Source: Ahaetulla prasina
Taxonomy: Eukaryota; Chordata; Lepidosauria; Squamata; Colubridae
NCBI RefSeq assembly: GCF_028640845.1
Contig: NC_080542.1
Span: forward strand, 67,159,064-67,223,063
Direction: 5' to 3'
Length of the DNA stretch: 64,000 nt
In this document: positions 8,161 to 19,939 of the stretch, piece after piece
Layout: each line of letters starts with the position of its first letter
How positions within the stretch are numbered: position 1 is the first letter of the stretch
Notes under the pieces: generated by a model
Databases searched by the model: none
What the model was told of the DNA's origin: nothing
What the model saw: the letters and a program-made list of their open reading frames with translations, nothing else
Program-made: the position numbers and the translations under genes

Positions 8161-8439
8161 TCCCGCCTTTTCTAATCACGCCTCCTATTTAACAATTTGG
8201 TTATATTATTACTATTATTCTCAATACATGTGTTATTAAATTATTATTACTGTTATTAGTTCATGTGTTAGTATTTATTACTATTTTCTATTTGGCCATT
8301 TTTTCTCTTTTTTTCTTGTAAATAGTATACCGTGACAATACATTGAATTCAAAAATCTTTATGAAACAAATAAACAAATCTCAGTTCTGGCAAGGCCGTC
8401 TTTTTCGCACAAAACACAATGAGCAAAATCTCTAGGAAT
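8161..8439. other. AT-rich non-coding stretch
   Basis: AT-rich sequence with imperfect TTATTAC runs and no gene or repeat I can name. Confidence 0.5.
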
Positions 8440-8860
8440 GTGAATGGTTGTCTGCTAAGACCACCACTCCCCTTTTCTCCTATTTATTGCCAGGGAGGGG
8501 CCATTCAGCATCCACACTTGTTTTGCTTCCCAAGTTGACTGCTTGTCCTCCATTGTTCACCTCTCCTATTCGTTCTGTGCATGCGTGCATCTGGAATAGG
8601 CCCTGGGTGTTCTTCCTCCTCTCTCATCTCTGACTCCAAAGGCAGCTGCCTCTCCGGTGGCTAAGAAATGCCAGCTGGCCCTGGCTCTATCTCTGTGTCT
8701 GATTCTGAGCATCCATCAGAGCCTTCCCCAGGCTCCAGAACTGGCCCAAGTTCTTCCCCAACATCCTCATCATGAGTTTGCCGCCAACTCTGCTGGCAGC
8801 TGGTGGGCCACAACAGTTTCTTTGGAAACTTCTTTTGCAAAATCATAATTAGCATTTTTA
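8440..8860. other. Possible LTR relic
   Basis: GC-richer than its surroundings, with short overlapping frames on both strands that I consider non-coding. Phrases such as CATCAGAGCCTTCCCCAGG and CCAGAACTGGCCCAAG recall reptilian retroviral LTR sequence, but I see no TG...CA boundaries or target duplication. Confidence 0.3.
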
Positions 8861-8927
8861 AATGACTCTGAAAAGGGATGGAATATTCTTATTATTAGAC
8901 TAGATAAACTAGAGCCAATTTGCTCTA

Positions 8928-9140
8928 ATGGTCGAGGCATCAGGGTAGAAACCAGGACACCATGAATTCTAATTCTGCCTTAGGAACAAAGTCAATTGGG
9001 TGATCTTGGACCAGTCACTTTCTCTCAGTTGTAGAAAGAAAGCAATGGGGAAGGACCATTTTTGGAAAATCTTATCAAGAAAATTGCGGGGTCTTGTCCA
9101 GGCAGTCTCCTAGAATCAGATATGTTTGAACAAAGTTAAA
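8928..9140 (+). mobile_element. tRNA-derived SINE
   Basis: The head CTAATGGTCGAGGCATCAGG and the phrase ATGAATTCTAATTCTGCCTT match the tRNA-related part shared with SINE copies at 18144, 35238 and 44483. The second half (AAAATCTTATCAAGAAAA and CAGGCAGTCTCC) differs from those copies, so this is a second subfamily with a different tail. It would have been transcribed by RNA polymerase III and moved by a LINE. Confidence 0.65.
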
Positions 9141-12100
9141 ATCATTTATTACATCACTGAAACTAGACAGTCAATCCAGCCAGTCAAGAAAAGCGTCTTT
9201 TATTGTTAATCCTCAAGTTTAGTTCATATGTCACTGCTTAGTGACACTGCTTGTATAACTCTATACTATGGAACCAGATTGTTTCTAAATGTGCACATCT
9301 GTCCAAAGGTGGGTGGGAAAAATCAGCGGAATAGAAGGGAGCAGTAGTGGGCAATATACTGAAAAATTAAGCTTTGTAAATGTTTAGATCATCATCACTG
9401 CAAGATTTCCATCTCACCTACTAGCCATTTTCCAAAAGCATTTACAACACAGTTTCATAATTTTTTATATACTCATCCATTCCACTGGGGACTTCTATTA
9501 AAATATATTAGATTTCATGTCAAGAAATCCTATCATTACAAAAATCATTTTAATTACTTTACACTAACTGCTCAAGTCTACAGCTAATAGTTTTTAATAT
9601 CTGTTCTTTCATCATTTAAAAAAATTACAGAACAATTTCAGTTTTTTAGTAGATTTCTTATCATGATTTATTCACCATTGTTTAAACCATTACTTTTCAA
9701 ATAAAAGGGACTTAATTGTGTAATGAAGAAAGCAAAGTATTTACAGCAATAGGTTGAAATATCTCCCATCAAAATCCAAGTTTCCTTTGATTTATCAACC
9801 TCTCATTTCACATTAAGGCACTTCACTGTCCGTTTCCTTCATTTCCTTTCTAATTATGACTCCACAACTTTTTAATTGGCTGTTGTTTTTTCTTTTTTCC
9901 CGTAAGTCATTTTTAGATCATTCAGCAGAAGACTAATATAATATAAGGAAATAATTATAGAACAAAGGTATTAGAAAATAGTACTTTCTTGTGTTTGTGA
10001 AAGAATCCTGGAATGTGCATGATATAGACAGAATTTTGAGTGCCCTGCTCTGACTTGTGTTATTTTTATATTTAACATGTTGGAGAGTAAGAGAGTTGTG
10101 TCCCCAAAACAAAAAGCAAATACAAGCAAGGCCCTTTTTAACATTTTAGGGGGGTTGTCAGTTCAGTTCCTTCTGAGTTAGGAAGGTTATAAGGAACTTG
10201 TTTAAGGATCTCAGCTCCCAAGTTATTTTAACTAAGTAGAATTATTCTGTTTCCTTATCCGTTTACAATGAAGACAGCATATAGCGAGTCATTTGACTTC
10301 ATTATCATTGGGCCATTCTGAATTATACAGTATAGAGGAGATCAGGAACCAACAACCACTTCATCCTCTCTCCCCACTTAACATTCATTAATACAAAATT
10401 TGTGACATTGGATGCATTATAGGTTTTCTAAGTTTATTTTATTTCCTTAGTTGTTATTTTAGAAACAGGTCAACTTGCACTGAGCTGGTATCATATAATC
10501 ATTCCTTGTAGAAGTGAACATTACAAGCATGAGAAAAAAAAGGAAATCTAGAATCACTGGGTATATATCTCCCATACTATTTACATATTGTAAAGGTAGG
10601 TTTACTTTGGAAATTTAAAAAATGGAAGAATATGTGGCCAAAATGAATAATAATTTTGACATTAATAAAGGAAATGTTTAGGTGGACATTTTTAATTTTA
10701 ACTTCCAATTTTGTTGCTTTGTTAAAAGTCCCAGTCCTTTAATTTGGTTGTATTAATTGCCCACTTTGAAATTGCTCATATAACTGATCTTCATTAGTAT
10801 GCTAAATGAGTTTGGAAATTCTTATGACAAGGTTTTCTTTCTTTTTAAAAATTGCATGTACTTTATTGATGTGTTTACCCAACAGTACTTGCCTCTGAAA
10901 GAATATTTACTCTATTGAACCATCAGTGGATAATTAGAACGGCCTAATGAAACAGGGAAAGTCCATCTTATAAAGTCTAGCCAGTGCAAAGGCTGCTAAG
11001 AAGATATTATTTTTCAAGGGTTTTTGAAATATTATTATTAGAAGAAAAATAAAAATAAAAATGTATTTCCAAATGAGGTTGGTTCTATAACATATACAGC
11101 TGTGGAAGGCATATCCACCAACAATTTCTATACTTTCATCTCGGGTGCCAGCAACACTCTTTTGTTAGGAAGGTTAGTTTAATCCAAACAAGCCTGAGGC
11201 TGTTGTAGATGAAATGTATTTTTATTATTACTACTTTTGATAGGCTTCAGAGTTCCCTTGACATACTGAATATGCCTTAACTCAATCAGGTTATGTGAAT
11301 GTGGTTAATGTATCTGAGCTGATGTACCTGACTAATGCTAATTTTCATGAAATCAAACCTGAACAACATAGTTACTCATCCAGGAATGGTTTCCATATTC
11401 ATTTTATTAACTTCTATCTGGCAAGCCTGATTTTATGGTATATATTATAATAGGATAGTTATAAAGTTGCTCAGGAAAGTTCCCAATTTTTAATTAACCA
11501 AAATGAATGGATCTTCTTGGAGAGTCAGGGAAGGTCAAGAAAGAAATCTGAGGTGACATCTGGGAGGTCTGGGAGAGAAGTCTGGTTAAAGGGAGCCCAA
11601 CAATAGTCTCAGTAACACAACAACAAATTGCATGAACTGTATGATTTCTTCAGATCCCATTGCTGATTATCTCTCCTGACAGTATGCAGATATGCAGCTT
11701 CAACTAATAAGATCAAGTTTTTTAGCACCTGCGTAATGCAGATAACTTTTGTGATTCTCAGCTACATCTATGATCGGCAGGGATGTAAGGTAAATAGCCA
11801 ATGAAGATATGTCAGTTTTGCAAAAATCTATTTATATTAGGAGTCTTTACTATGCAATTCTTAAACATTCAGATTAAAACACCAAGAATATTAAGTTAGC
11901 TTTTAATCAAGGCATTATTAATCTAGAAAGATATTTTCAGATCTTGAAAAAAAAATCACTCTAGAAAATATACATATTATTTTTGTATACTGCTCCTGTT
12001 CCTTAGTTTACATATTTATGTAGCATTACATTAAAGACATAAAATGAGTCATATCTTAATGAACAATATTAGGCTTCAATACTGCAGAGATGCGACACAA

Positions 12101-13244
12101 TTTCTATTCAGTGTGTATGTGGCTATCAATTAGTATATCATTTGTTGGCCATATGAAAATGTAAGCATTTGAGATTCTGAAGAGAAAGTAAGAATTAAGT
12201 TTGAAACAAAACTGCTGTAGGAATTCTAAAATTAAGTGTTTTGATCACTGAAATGCTGTTTATGCCTCGCAGAGGCACCTTGGAGGAAACATGGGTGGCA
12301 TAAACAAATATATATATAAAGGTTTAAATGCAATATAAAGCTATGCTAATCTCAGAAAATTGTTATCCATTGCCAAGTTTCCTAACTGGCATTCCCACTT
12401 TCCAGACTTAATAAAATAGATATTTTATACAGTGCAGCATTGAAGGGACAAATCCAGTGTATACTTTCTTTAAAGCAGCCTATACTTCTATAAATTATCT
12501 TCCGAATTGGCTGCTTCAGTGATACTGATAATGTGTTTGGGCAATAGAAATTAAAATGTCCAGCATGGAAAATATATCAAAGATGTTTGGTTTTAATCTG
12601 AGATACAAAATCCAACTGTAGATTCCAATAAAAAAACTAATTTAAATACATGTGTATTCTTATATTAAGAGATCCTTATAGTTATGCATTTACAGACATA
12701 GCTGGGAATGTCAGTAATGAATGCCCTCTTTGATAAATGTAAATACCCAGGTGGAGTGGGGATAAAAGATGAGAGTGTAGACAAAATCATAATTGTGGTA
12801 ACAGGAATGGTTATATCAACTCCTTTGGGAGTAATAGTCTTTTCTCTAATAAAACTGGATGCTGACCAAGAATCTAATGTTCTTCTGTAGGAAATTTTGA
12901 AATAAGTAGACATAAATTATTGTCACAAAGTTATAATTATCTCAAGTCAGAACCATAATTGCACTGTATGATTTGCTTCAGATTAAATGTATTGGTGCTC
13001 AGTGTTTTTTTTTTAATAAAAAGCAAGCACAAAATCAAACAAATGAAGCACAAGGCTTAATCACTTCTCCTGTTTTGACCAAGGCAGATCTATTTGTTAA
13101 GGGTAACAGTTCCTGTAGTCATTATTAAGGGTAGAAGTTCCTGTAGAGACATGTATCCTACATTAGAGTTAAAGGAAGATTTGAAGGAAAGCAGATTAAA
13201 TAATTTCTTTGAATTGGATATTCAAATTGATTTGAGATATGAGT
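9141..13244. other. AT-rich non-coding DNA, no gene seen
   Basis: About 4.1 kb with no convincing frame, no RNA gene and no repeat I can name. Two opposing 60-80 codon frames at 12665-12913 have no recognisable motif. It could be single-copy intergenic or intronic sequence. Confidence 0.5.
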
Positions 13245-13342
13245 GGTCAGTAGGGGGGCATGCATAAGTGCACTAAAGTGCCTATCATCCCTGTCATTGT
13301 ATTTTTATGGTCTTGTTCTCATTTTTGTTTGACAAATTCAAA

Positions 13343-13377
<35 letters not shown>

Positions 13378-13404
13378 ATAAATAAATAAATAAATAAATA
13401 AATA
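13245..13404 (+). mobile_element. CR1 LINE 3' end with tetranucleotide tail
   Basis: GGGCATGCATAAGTGCACTAAAGTGCC matches the CR1 3' UTR at 53680-53710 (first 20 bases: GGGCATGCATAAGTGCACTA). The tail has grown into (AACT)n at 13343-13377 followed by (AAAT)n to 13404, consistent with a LINE tail seeding a microsatellite. Confidence 0.65.
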
Positions 13405-13717
13405 CTTGAAAATCCTAAATTCTGTCTGAACACAATACAGCAGTTTTATTCAAATCTAAAGATAGGAAGTGTGCTCCTATCTGTGCCAACAAAGTTCTGG
13501 CAAACTTACATTACTCCAGCAACTAGATCATAACATTTTTAAAATAGTGCTGGAATTGAAGCATGGGCAGAAATTACTTCTTTTAGTACATTCATCGAGT
13601 AATGAATGTAATGGAGCCTGCCCATTCCATTTGTACCTTAAGGATTCATAGAAGTGAATCTCGTACCTTGAGCAAAATCACTCCCTGCTTTCTGCTCACA
13701 CATTCGCTAATCAAATG
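13405..13717. other. Short non-coding stretch
   Basis: Nothing recognisable; two 60-codon frames here overlap each other and carry no motif. Confidence 0.4.
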
Positions 13718-13920
13718 TATTTTATTTATTTATTTATTTTGTCACAACAGTATACATAGGTATAAGCATGTAATAACTATATGAATAGGATACAATCAAA
13801 GGGAACATTAGGACAGGAAAGGTAGGCACACTTGTGCTCTTATGCATGCCCCTTACAGACCTCTTAGGAATGGGGTGAGGTCAATAGTAGATAGTCTTTG
13901 GTTAAAGCTTTGGGGATTTT
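13718..13920 (-). mobile_element. CR1 LINE 3' end, minus strand
   Basis: Begins with a (TTTA)n tail, TTGTCACAACAGTATA and TAAGCATG, and runs back to CCCCATTCCTAAGAGG and CCAAAGCTTTAACC on the reverse strand. This is the complement of 53610-53850, so it belongs to the same CR1 family. It holds the last codons of ORF2 and the 3' UTR only. Confidence 0.75.
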
Positions 13921-14319
13921 GGCCTTTGCCTTTGCCTTTGCCTTGCCTTGCCTTGCCTTTGCCTGTGGACTTGCCTTGTTTTGTGGACTTCCCTCTATCT
14001 TGCAACTTGCCTTTGTTAGGAACTTGCTTTTGTCTGGTGGTCTGGACTCATCTTTGCCTGAGGACTAGTGTTGGCTTCATTTGAGTAATCTGTGGAACTC
14101 ATTGGAGGTGAACTGGTGCTGGCATAGGGAATTGCTGGGGAATATCAGTTCAGGCTCAGAAGCCTTAATAAAGACTCCTTACACCCATGTGTGAGCAGGA
14201 CAGCACATTGGTTTTAATTTCAAAATTTTCCAAACTCATTTGATATAGTTGGTAAAAATATTTTCTTTCACTTGATTCAGTAATAAATCAGAAGCTTCCA
14301 AACTTTTCATCCTCTGCAG
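13921..14319. repeat. (TTTGCC)n repeat and possible LTR remnant
   Basis: Starts with seven or eight TTTGCC/TTGCC units (13921-13963), followed by degenerate CTTGCCTTTG/TGGACTT repeats to about 14050. CTTAATAAAGACTCC near 14165 resembles a retroviral polyadenylation region. The 80-codon frame at 13842-14084 is made of repeat sequence and is not a gene. Confidence 0.45.
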
Positions 14320-14376
14320 GGGCACAATGGCTCAGCGGTTAAAGGCACTGAGCTTGTCAGTTGGAAAGGAATATGT

Positions 14377-14408
<32 letters not shown>

Positions 14409-14410
14409 AT
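14320..14410 (+). mobile_element. SINE head fragment followed by (GT)n
   Basis: ACAATGGCTCAGCGGTTAAA and CACTGAGCTTGTCAG match the tRNA-like head of the SINE at 33889-34244, stopping before its B box. A (TG)n run of about 40 bases follows at 14371-14409. Confidence 0.6.
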
Positions 14411-14414
14411 CTCT

Positions 14415-14872
14415 TTCTTTTGTTTTTCCAAACAATTTTAAATCATCCATGTAGAGCAAATGGGAATTTTTAAACCTTTTTTTAGTGAATTCATAGTCAT
14501 CGTTTGTCTTGTTCAAAATGCTTGTTATTGGTGCTATTGGAAGTATAAATAACAAAGGTGACCATTTAATCAAGCCACCATGGAAGATTCCTCCAATGAG
14601 TCACCTTGGAAATTTGTGGTCAGCTTTGTCAAGTTCTTCTACATAGGCCATCAGCTTAGTTTGCCATAGCTTTATGGAATTTTCCAGGTATTTCTGGATG
14701 TTACTGCTAATTTTAAAAATGTCTAAGCATTTTTCAGTCCAGCTGTGTGGAACAGAATCAAATGCTTTCTTATAATCAATCCAGGCCATGAACAAATTTG
14801 ATCATCTTTTCTTTGGATTCTTCAAAACCAGTTTATTAATCATCAGTTCCTCTTTGGTTCCTCTTTAATTTT
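14415..14872 (-). pseudogene. R4/Dong-like LINE reverse transcriptase remnant
   Basis: The minus strand reads MAWIDYKKAFDSVPHSW at about 14795-14745 (motif A, with the catalytic Asp) and SHLLYMDDLKLFGKTKE at about 14475-14425 (motif C, YMDD). Upstream residues near 14870 (QRGTDD) also fit. This wording is typical of R4/R2-group LINEs, not of CR1 or L1. The piece between the motifs is shortened and the frames differ (14307-14573 and 14601-14795), so it is a decayed fragment. The C-terminal endonuclease of the family is not visible. Confidence 0.6.
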
Positions 14873-14875
14873 TAA

Positions 14876-15295
14876 TAGTACCCTTTTTGATTGACAACTC
14901 TTAATGTCTTTTTTGCAATGATGTTATAGTTAGCTCTGGGATTTAGATCTTTTGAAGTGAGTACTCCTAGGTCCTTGACAGAGTGTGGATCAACTTTTAA
15001 ATCATTTCCAGTAAGCAAATAATTGATGTTCTTATTTCTATTGCCAATGTGCAGGCCTGAACATTTGTTAGCAGAGATTTGGAGTTGCCAATTGTTTGAC
15101 CATTCAGATACATAGTTTAGGTCATTTTGAAAGGTAGTAGAGTTGTCTGTGGTGTTGAGTAATTTAACATCATCGGCAAAGAGGACACGGCTGCTTATAA
15201 TTTGATCACAAAGGTCGTTGATATAAAGCAGAAAGAGTGCTGGACCTAGAACGCTGCCTTGGGGAACACCGCTGTAACAGGTGCAGGATTTGATA
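14876..15295 (-). pseudogene. CR1 LINE reverse transcriptase fragment
   Basis: The minus strand reads NDLCDQIISSRVLFADDVKL at about 15225-15165 and continues through WQLQISANKCSGLHIGN to VDPHSVKDLGVLTSKD. FADD is the catalytic motif C of the polymerase. The copy at 52986-53850 has the same downstream wording (DDPHPVKDFGVF), so both come from one CR1 family and cover adjacent parts of it. Frameshifts at the 5' side (15250-15295) and absence of the rest show a dead fragment. Confidence 0.75.
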
Positions 15296-15539
15296 GAGTG
15301 CTGCCTATTTTGACCACTTGTTGCCTGTTTGACAGGAACACAGCTTTTAATTTACAACCATTCATTTCATTACCATTTGAAGGTATGATGAGTTGCTATG
15401 AATCCTTGCACTTACATCTGTTCCAGATTTCCTGTGGTCAAGAGATGAGAATTTGGGCGCTTGGCAACAGGCACATATTTATGAAGGTTGTAGCATCCTG
15501 GGGTCATGTGATCTCTATTTGCAATTTTTCCAGACAGCC

Positions 15540-15668
15540 TCCATCAAACAAAGTCAATGGAGAAAGCTGGATTCAATTAATGGCCATGTGATTGTAAAAT
15601 TGAGCATAACAGCAGCATCTCTTAGTGATGGTCCCAATTGTTGTCATAAGTCAAGGACTACCTGTACT
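15540..15668 (-). mobile_element. DNA transposon end (family of 61203)
   Basis: Ends GTCAAGGACTACCTGTA on the plus strand; reversed, it starts TACAGGTAGTCCTTGACTTA, like TACAGGTAATCCTTGACTTA at 61203. GGCCATGTGATTGTAAAATT inside is also typical of this interspersed family. The other end is not seen. Only short non-coding sequence lies between here and the CR1 piece at 14876-15295. Confidence 0.55.
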
Positions 15669-15874
15669 CATTGCAGAAGTGAAAAGGTTGAATGAAAGGT
15701 TAACTGACTTCCTTTTTCTGGCTAGTAACCTGAAACTCAGATTCACACCTCCCTGAAACTCTTTAATAGATTCTTTAAGCCAGGGGTGAAATCTACTTAT
15801 CTTCCTTACCAGCTTAGAAGGGCATGCGACATGGACATGGACACAGTGTCCATGTCTTGGAGACTTTAGAGTCA

Positions 15875-16265
15875 TAAGCTAGAAGAAGGCACCTTGGAGA
15901 TCTTATAGTCCAACCCCCTGTTCAGGCAGGAAAACTGAGGATGTCATAATCTGAGTAGAGGGCCTGGGAAAGGTGTCAGAATAATAGAATAATACTTAGA
16001 AGGGATCTGGTGTGTGGGGAGAAATCCTATACCATTTCAGAGAAATGGCTGTCCAGTCTTTTCTTAAAAACTTCCAGTGAACTTCTTAAAACTTCTTAAA
16101 AACTCCAGAACATCTGGAGACAAGCAGTTCCACTGTCAGGAAGTTTCTCCTTAGTTTTAGGTTGCTTCTCGCTTTGTTCAGTTTCCATCCATTGCTTCTT
16201 GTTTTGCCTTCTGCTTCTTTGGAAAATACATTCCCTTTAAAAAGCCTGTTGCCTATCACACTCTT
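15875..16265 (-). pseudogene. CR1 LINE C-terminus and 3' UTR (ATTCT-tail family)
   Basis: The minus strand encodes RSNLKLRRNFLTVELLVSRC and then, after a 15-base duplication of AACTTCTTAAA, LEVFKK. GGGGGTTGGACTATAAGATC and CTCCAAGGTGCC at 15885-15925 match the 3' UTR of the CR1 at 56530-58693. The final pentanucleotide tail is missing. Confidence 0.65.
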
Positions 16266-16375
16266 GGGCAAAGCATGTGAGCCATTTCCTCCTTTCAGTG
16301 GTCCATGAAAGTATATCTATAGTATGTAGATGCAGAAAATAAAATCGAAAAAAGGTGAATAACATTTTTACAGAA

Positions 16376-16614
16376 CTATAGATACATTGAAGCTGGGTAT
16401 GACAAGGAATGGCTGGGAGGAGAGGAGCCAGGTGAAGCACCCCTTGACATGATTGACACTGAGTTGGTCGTGCCCACCGTATCACTTCCCACCCAGCCAC
16501 ACCCACCCCATCACATGGCCACCAGGCCATGCCCACCCAGTCATATGACCACCTAGCCATGCCCACTTAGCCATGCCCACAGAACCTGTTGTTAAATTAT
16601 TTGAATCCTACCAC
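16376..16614. mobile_element. hAT-like element, right end only
   Basis: Repeated CCATGCCCACCCAGTCA-type units run to GTTGTTAAATTATTTG and a terminal AATCCTACCACTG, matching the right end of the hAT-like element at 60250-61883 (GAATCCCACCACTG). The left end is absent. Frames on the minus strand here (16237-16566) are repeat-derived. Confidence 0.6.
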
Positions 16615-18143
16615 TGAAAATAATTTGACCCCCTCTTCTTTGTGGCAGTCCCTCAAATACTGGAATACTGCTATCCCCTCCAGTCCTTCTTTTGACTTAA
16701 AAATGCACATTTAATAATATTTTTGATATGCATTTTGATCATATCATTTTCCACAGCCAAGCACAGTATCATTCATTGCATAATATTTTTTGATTTTTTT
16801 TAAAGTGAGCATGTTTTTATTTGAGCAAATGGCAAATACAGGGTAGCAAGTTTTCATATATTAACCTGTAACCTATTATCAAGGGATAGATTCAATGTAT
16901 TCCTTTTTGGTTTATAGAGTGAAAAAAAAATCAAATTTAAAATGGCATGGGTGATGGCAAAATGATCAATAGTTTTTCATTATTTTTTATGAATGTTTCT
17001 GATTTTATTTATAACCACAAAATAGTGGGGCTTCTTTGCAGCCTTGGGGAATGTTAGCAGTTAGCAGTGACACCATGAGGATAAATGGTTTGTGTCAGTA
17101 ATATGGATCCAAATCCTAACTTAACCATTCCATCAACATGGCTCTCCTTCAGTGAAATAGAGCAGTTGATTTAATTCCAGAGAAAGAAATGGCAATGATC
17201 AGATCAACTCTACTTTAGGTGGAGCGAAATGTCTACTTCAGACGATCACCTCGCTGGTATTACTACCACATTGGAACCGAATGAGTGAGGCTGCTTCTCC
17301 AAGTAGCCTCTCTTACTGACCAATTTTGATGGAGGGAAAAAAATGAAATGGAAAGCAAAATAAGATGGTAACTTGTCTCATCCTCCCAGTTTACTCAAAG
17401 CCAAAACAATGCTACAATTTTGCTGATTTTTTAAAATCTCATTAAAAAGGCTCAGAAAATTGTTTTATTAAAAAAAAATTAAAATTGTTTTATTAAAAAA
17501 AAATTCTTTTCCAAGTGGGGGAATGGGGCTAAAACATAATGCATTTTCAGAGAATTTCCTCTATTGAACTATTCTAGGTATTTCCTCTCATCTTTTATCC
17601 AGAGTGAAAGGAGCGGTCAGAGGTACCTGGCACACAGATATTATTATGATAAGACGTGGCTAGGATTTCTTAGAAGCACTAGGAAAACATAGTAAAACCT
17701 GTTTGTCCAGAGGAAAAGAAGGGGCAGGAAAAAGGTCTGTCTTTAATTATGGCTTTTCCTTGCTTCTTAAAAAAAGTTCCAATTGTCTGCAGCAGTCACC
17801 CAGACTTAGTTTCTAATCATACTCCATCTGATAAATTGATATCATCTTCACCTCAGACTCCCTAATTACTAGCATAAAATTATATGCTTTTTTAAAGAAA
17901 CTGAGCTTGCGTACTTCCTTTTCTAATTGTTTTTGGAAATTCCTTGTTAGCTGTTTTTCAAATATTAGGACTCTTTGATCAACAGCACTAAAATACTTTT
18001 GAATTGTCTTTAAAACAATGATAGGATGAAACTTTGAAGGTTGAACACTAGAGGGAACCAGAGGGAACTAAAGATTATAATTAAATGAGAACACCACATA
18101 AATTCGACTTGCTAATACAGAATTCTTGAAAACAGATACAAAA
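16615..18143. other. AT-rich non-coding DNA, no gene seen
   Basis: No supported frame or named repeat. A small duplication of AAAATTGTTTTATTAAAAAA occurs at 17456-17503. Confidence 0.45.
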
Positions 18144-18366
18144 GTTTGGTTTAGTGGTTAAAAAAACCAGACAAGGAAGCAAGAAACTATGAGTTCAAGT
18201 CCTATCTTAGCCATGAAAGCCAGCTGCATAACTTTAGACCAATCTCTCAAATCGCCTCACCTCACAGGATTGTTGTCGTGGGAAAAATACGAGGAAGAAG
18301 GTGTGCTTGGATATCTTTGCCATCTAATTTATAAAACAATAAAGGCAGGATATAAATAAATATAAA
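18144..18366 (+). mobile_element. Sauria-type tRNA-derived SINE
   Basis: Head GTTTAGTGGTTAAA, middle AGTTCAAGTCCTATCTTAGC and CTCACAGGATTGTTGTCG, and tail AATAAAGGCAGGATATAAAT followed by AAATATAAATAAA. The tail resembles LINE 3' ends of the RTE type, consistent with its mobilisation. Divergent and old. Confidence 0.7.
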
Positions 18367-18982
18367 TAAAATGTTTTAAGTTTGAATATTAAGGATATTT
18401 TTCAGCAATGGACCAAACTTTCAGCAAAGTTAATTTTATGAGTATCTGCCTCAATACATAGATTGTATTATGGGAAGGGTTTTATCAGTTTATCAGACTG
18501 AGACTGATCTGAAAGTAAATTTAAATTAACAGATTACAAGAAAAATATGAAAAAAGAATGCTAGATACAAGTGAAACTGATTGATGTCTTAACAAATAAA
18601 AGGAATATACAAATAACAAAACAAAAGAGTGATGTGCATCAATTTCCTATGTTGGATTTACAAAACAGAATTGTTAAAGCTTTGAAAAGTTTGTGGGAAA
18701 GGACAAATAAAAATGAGAATTAAATCTAGGACATTACCAGAATGGACTAAGACCAAGATTGTTAAAAATAAAAGGAAGAAGTATAAATCTGGTTTATCTG
18801 ATCAAAGTTAAAATAGATACATAATTATCTATAGTAACCCTTAATGAACTTTTGCTGAATTATGAGGCTTTAGAGATTTTTTATATAGATAAGAGATGGA
18901 ATATGGGAAAAAATAGATCATTTGTTGTATTTTAAGAGAAAGTTATGTTACTAAAATCATTTATAGTTTTGATACAAAAATC

Positions 18983-18984
<2 letters not shown>
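18367..18984. other. AT-rich non-coding DNA, no gene seen
   Basis: Very AT-rich with no recognisable gene or repeat. Confidence 0.45.
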
Positions 18985-19013
<29 letters not shown>

Positions 19014-19174
19014 TGTATGTATGTATGTATGTATGTATATAGGTCTTTGGTTATTCGGTAAATAACCAAACTGCGTAAAATTGGAAGTGTCTTGGCGGGA
19101 GAAATTTTATGCGGGAGAAAACCCGAATAACCAAAGACCTACATACAAACACCCGCAAAAACCTCAGAAAACAA

Positions 19175-19236
<62 letters not shown>
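18985..19236. mobile_element. Two Penelope 3' ends head to head, flanked by microsatellites
   Basis: From 19037 the sequence reads TATATAGGTCTTTGGTTATT, the reverse complement of a Penelope 3' tail, up to GGAAGTGTCTTGGCG (19097). It then switches to a forward tail, GCGGGAGAAAACCCG to AACCAAAGACC (19108-19140) and CCTCAGAAAACAAA. The outer left flank is (TATG)n (18985-19036) and the outer right flank is (AGAT)n (19176-19236). Only about 60-80 bases of each copy remain. The layout repeats that of the larger pair at 347-2363. Confidence 0.75.
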
Positions 19237-19237
<1 letters not shown>

Positions 19238-19690
19238 TAGATATTCTTTTTTATATTTTTTCTTTATTCTATTTTTTCTGAACTTTCTATTTTTTCTTTT
19301 TATTCTTTTTTTAGTTCGTATTAGTTTTTTATTTTTATCTAGTTTTCTCTTTTGCATTATATGTCAATAGTAAAAAAATTACTATTGTAATTTCAATGTT
19401 ATTTCAAAAAATAATAACAATTATTATTAAATTAAAATTTCTAAAATTTTACTAAAAAAATTAAAAAACCATAAACATACAAAAATAACTTTTTAAAAGG
19501 GAAGATTGCAATTATACCTTAGGAATAAATAAAATTTTGGCTATAGAATCTTTGAAAAAACTTGTCATTTGGATTTGCATTGTGATTTATACATTGTTGC
19601 TTTCTTTTTTTGAGATTTATGTTGATTTTATGTTACTTGTAAATCTTAACTTGTTTCTCAAAAAACTGAAAACTCTATGATGTTCAGACC
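19237..19690. other. Low-complexity AT-rich DNA
   Basis: Poly-T and poly-A rich sequence without a gene. The 72-codon Lys/Tyr-rich frame at 19139-19357 is read through the microsatellite and is not coding. Confidence 0.5.
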
Positions 19691-19698
19691 ACCATTCC

Positions 19699-19750
<52 letters not shown>

Positions 19751-19939
19751 TTAAATTTTTATACCGCCCTTCTCCCGAAGGACTCAGGGCGGTGTACAGC
19801 CAAAAATAAAACACAATATATATACAATTAAAACAACATTTAAAACATAGCAGATTATAAAGGCTGATAATTTAAAAATTTAGATTTAAAATTTAAAATT
19901 TAAAATATTAACAGAACCCCAAATTTAAAATTCATACTA

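Noticed and set aside
12665..12913. Overlapping frames of 82 and 60 codons
   Set aside because: No recognisable motif and AT-rich composition; possible exon but unsupported.
13842..14084. 80-codon Leu/Pro-rich frame
   Set aside because: Translated from (TTTGCC)n repeats and a reversed CR1 tail.
14371..14409. (TG)n run as a regulatory Z-DNA element
   Set aside because: A plain dinucleotide microsatellite after a SINE fragment, with no gene nearby.
15785..16614. Possible single hAT element from CAGGGGTGAAATC (15782) to CCTACCACTG (16614)
   Set aside because: The ends are poor inverted repeats and the flanking 8-bp sequences do not match; a CR1 piece lies between them. Only the right end is called.
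19139..19357. 72-codon Lys-rich minus-strand frame
   Set aside because: Mostly read through an (AGAT)n microsatellite and poly-A/T sequence.
19695..19760. Regular (ATTT)n array considered as a CRISPR-like repeat
   Set aside because: Tetranucleotide LINE tail with no spacers; CRISPR arrays are not expected in a vertebrate genome.
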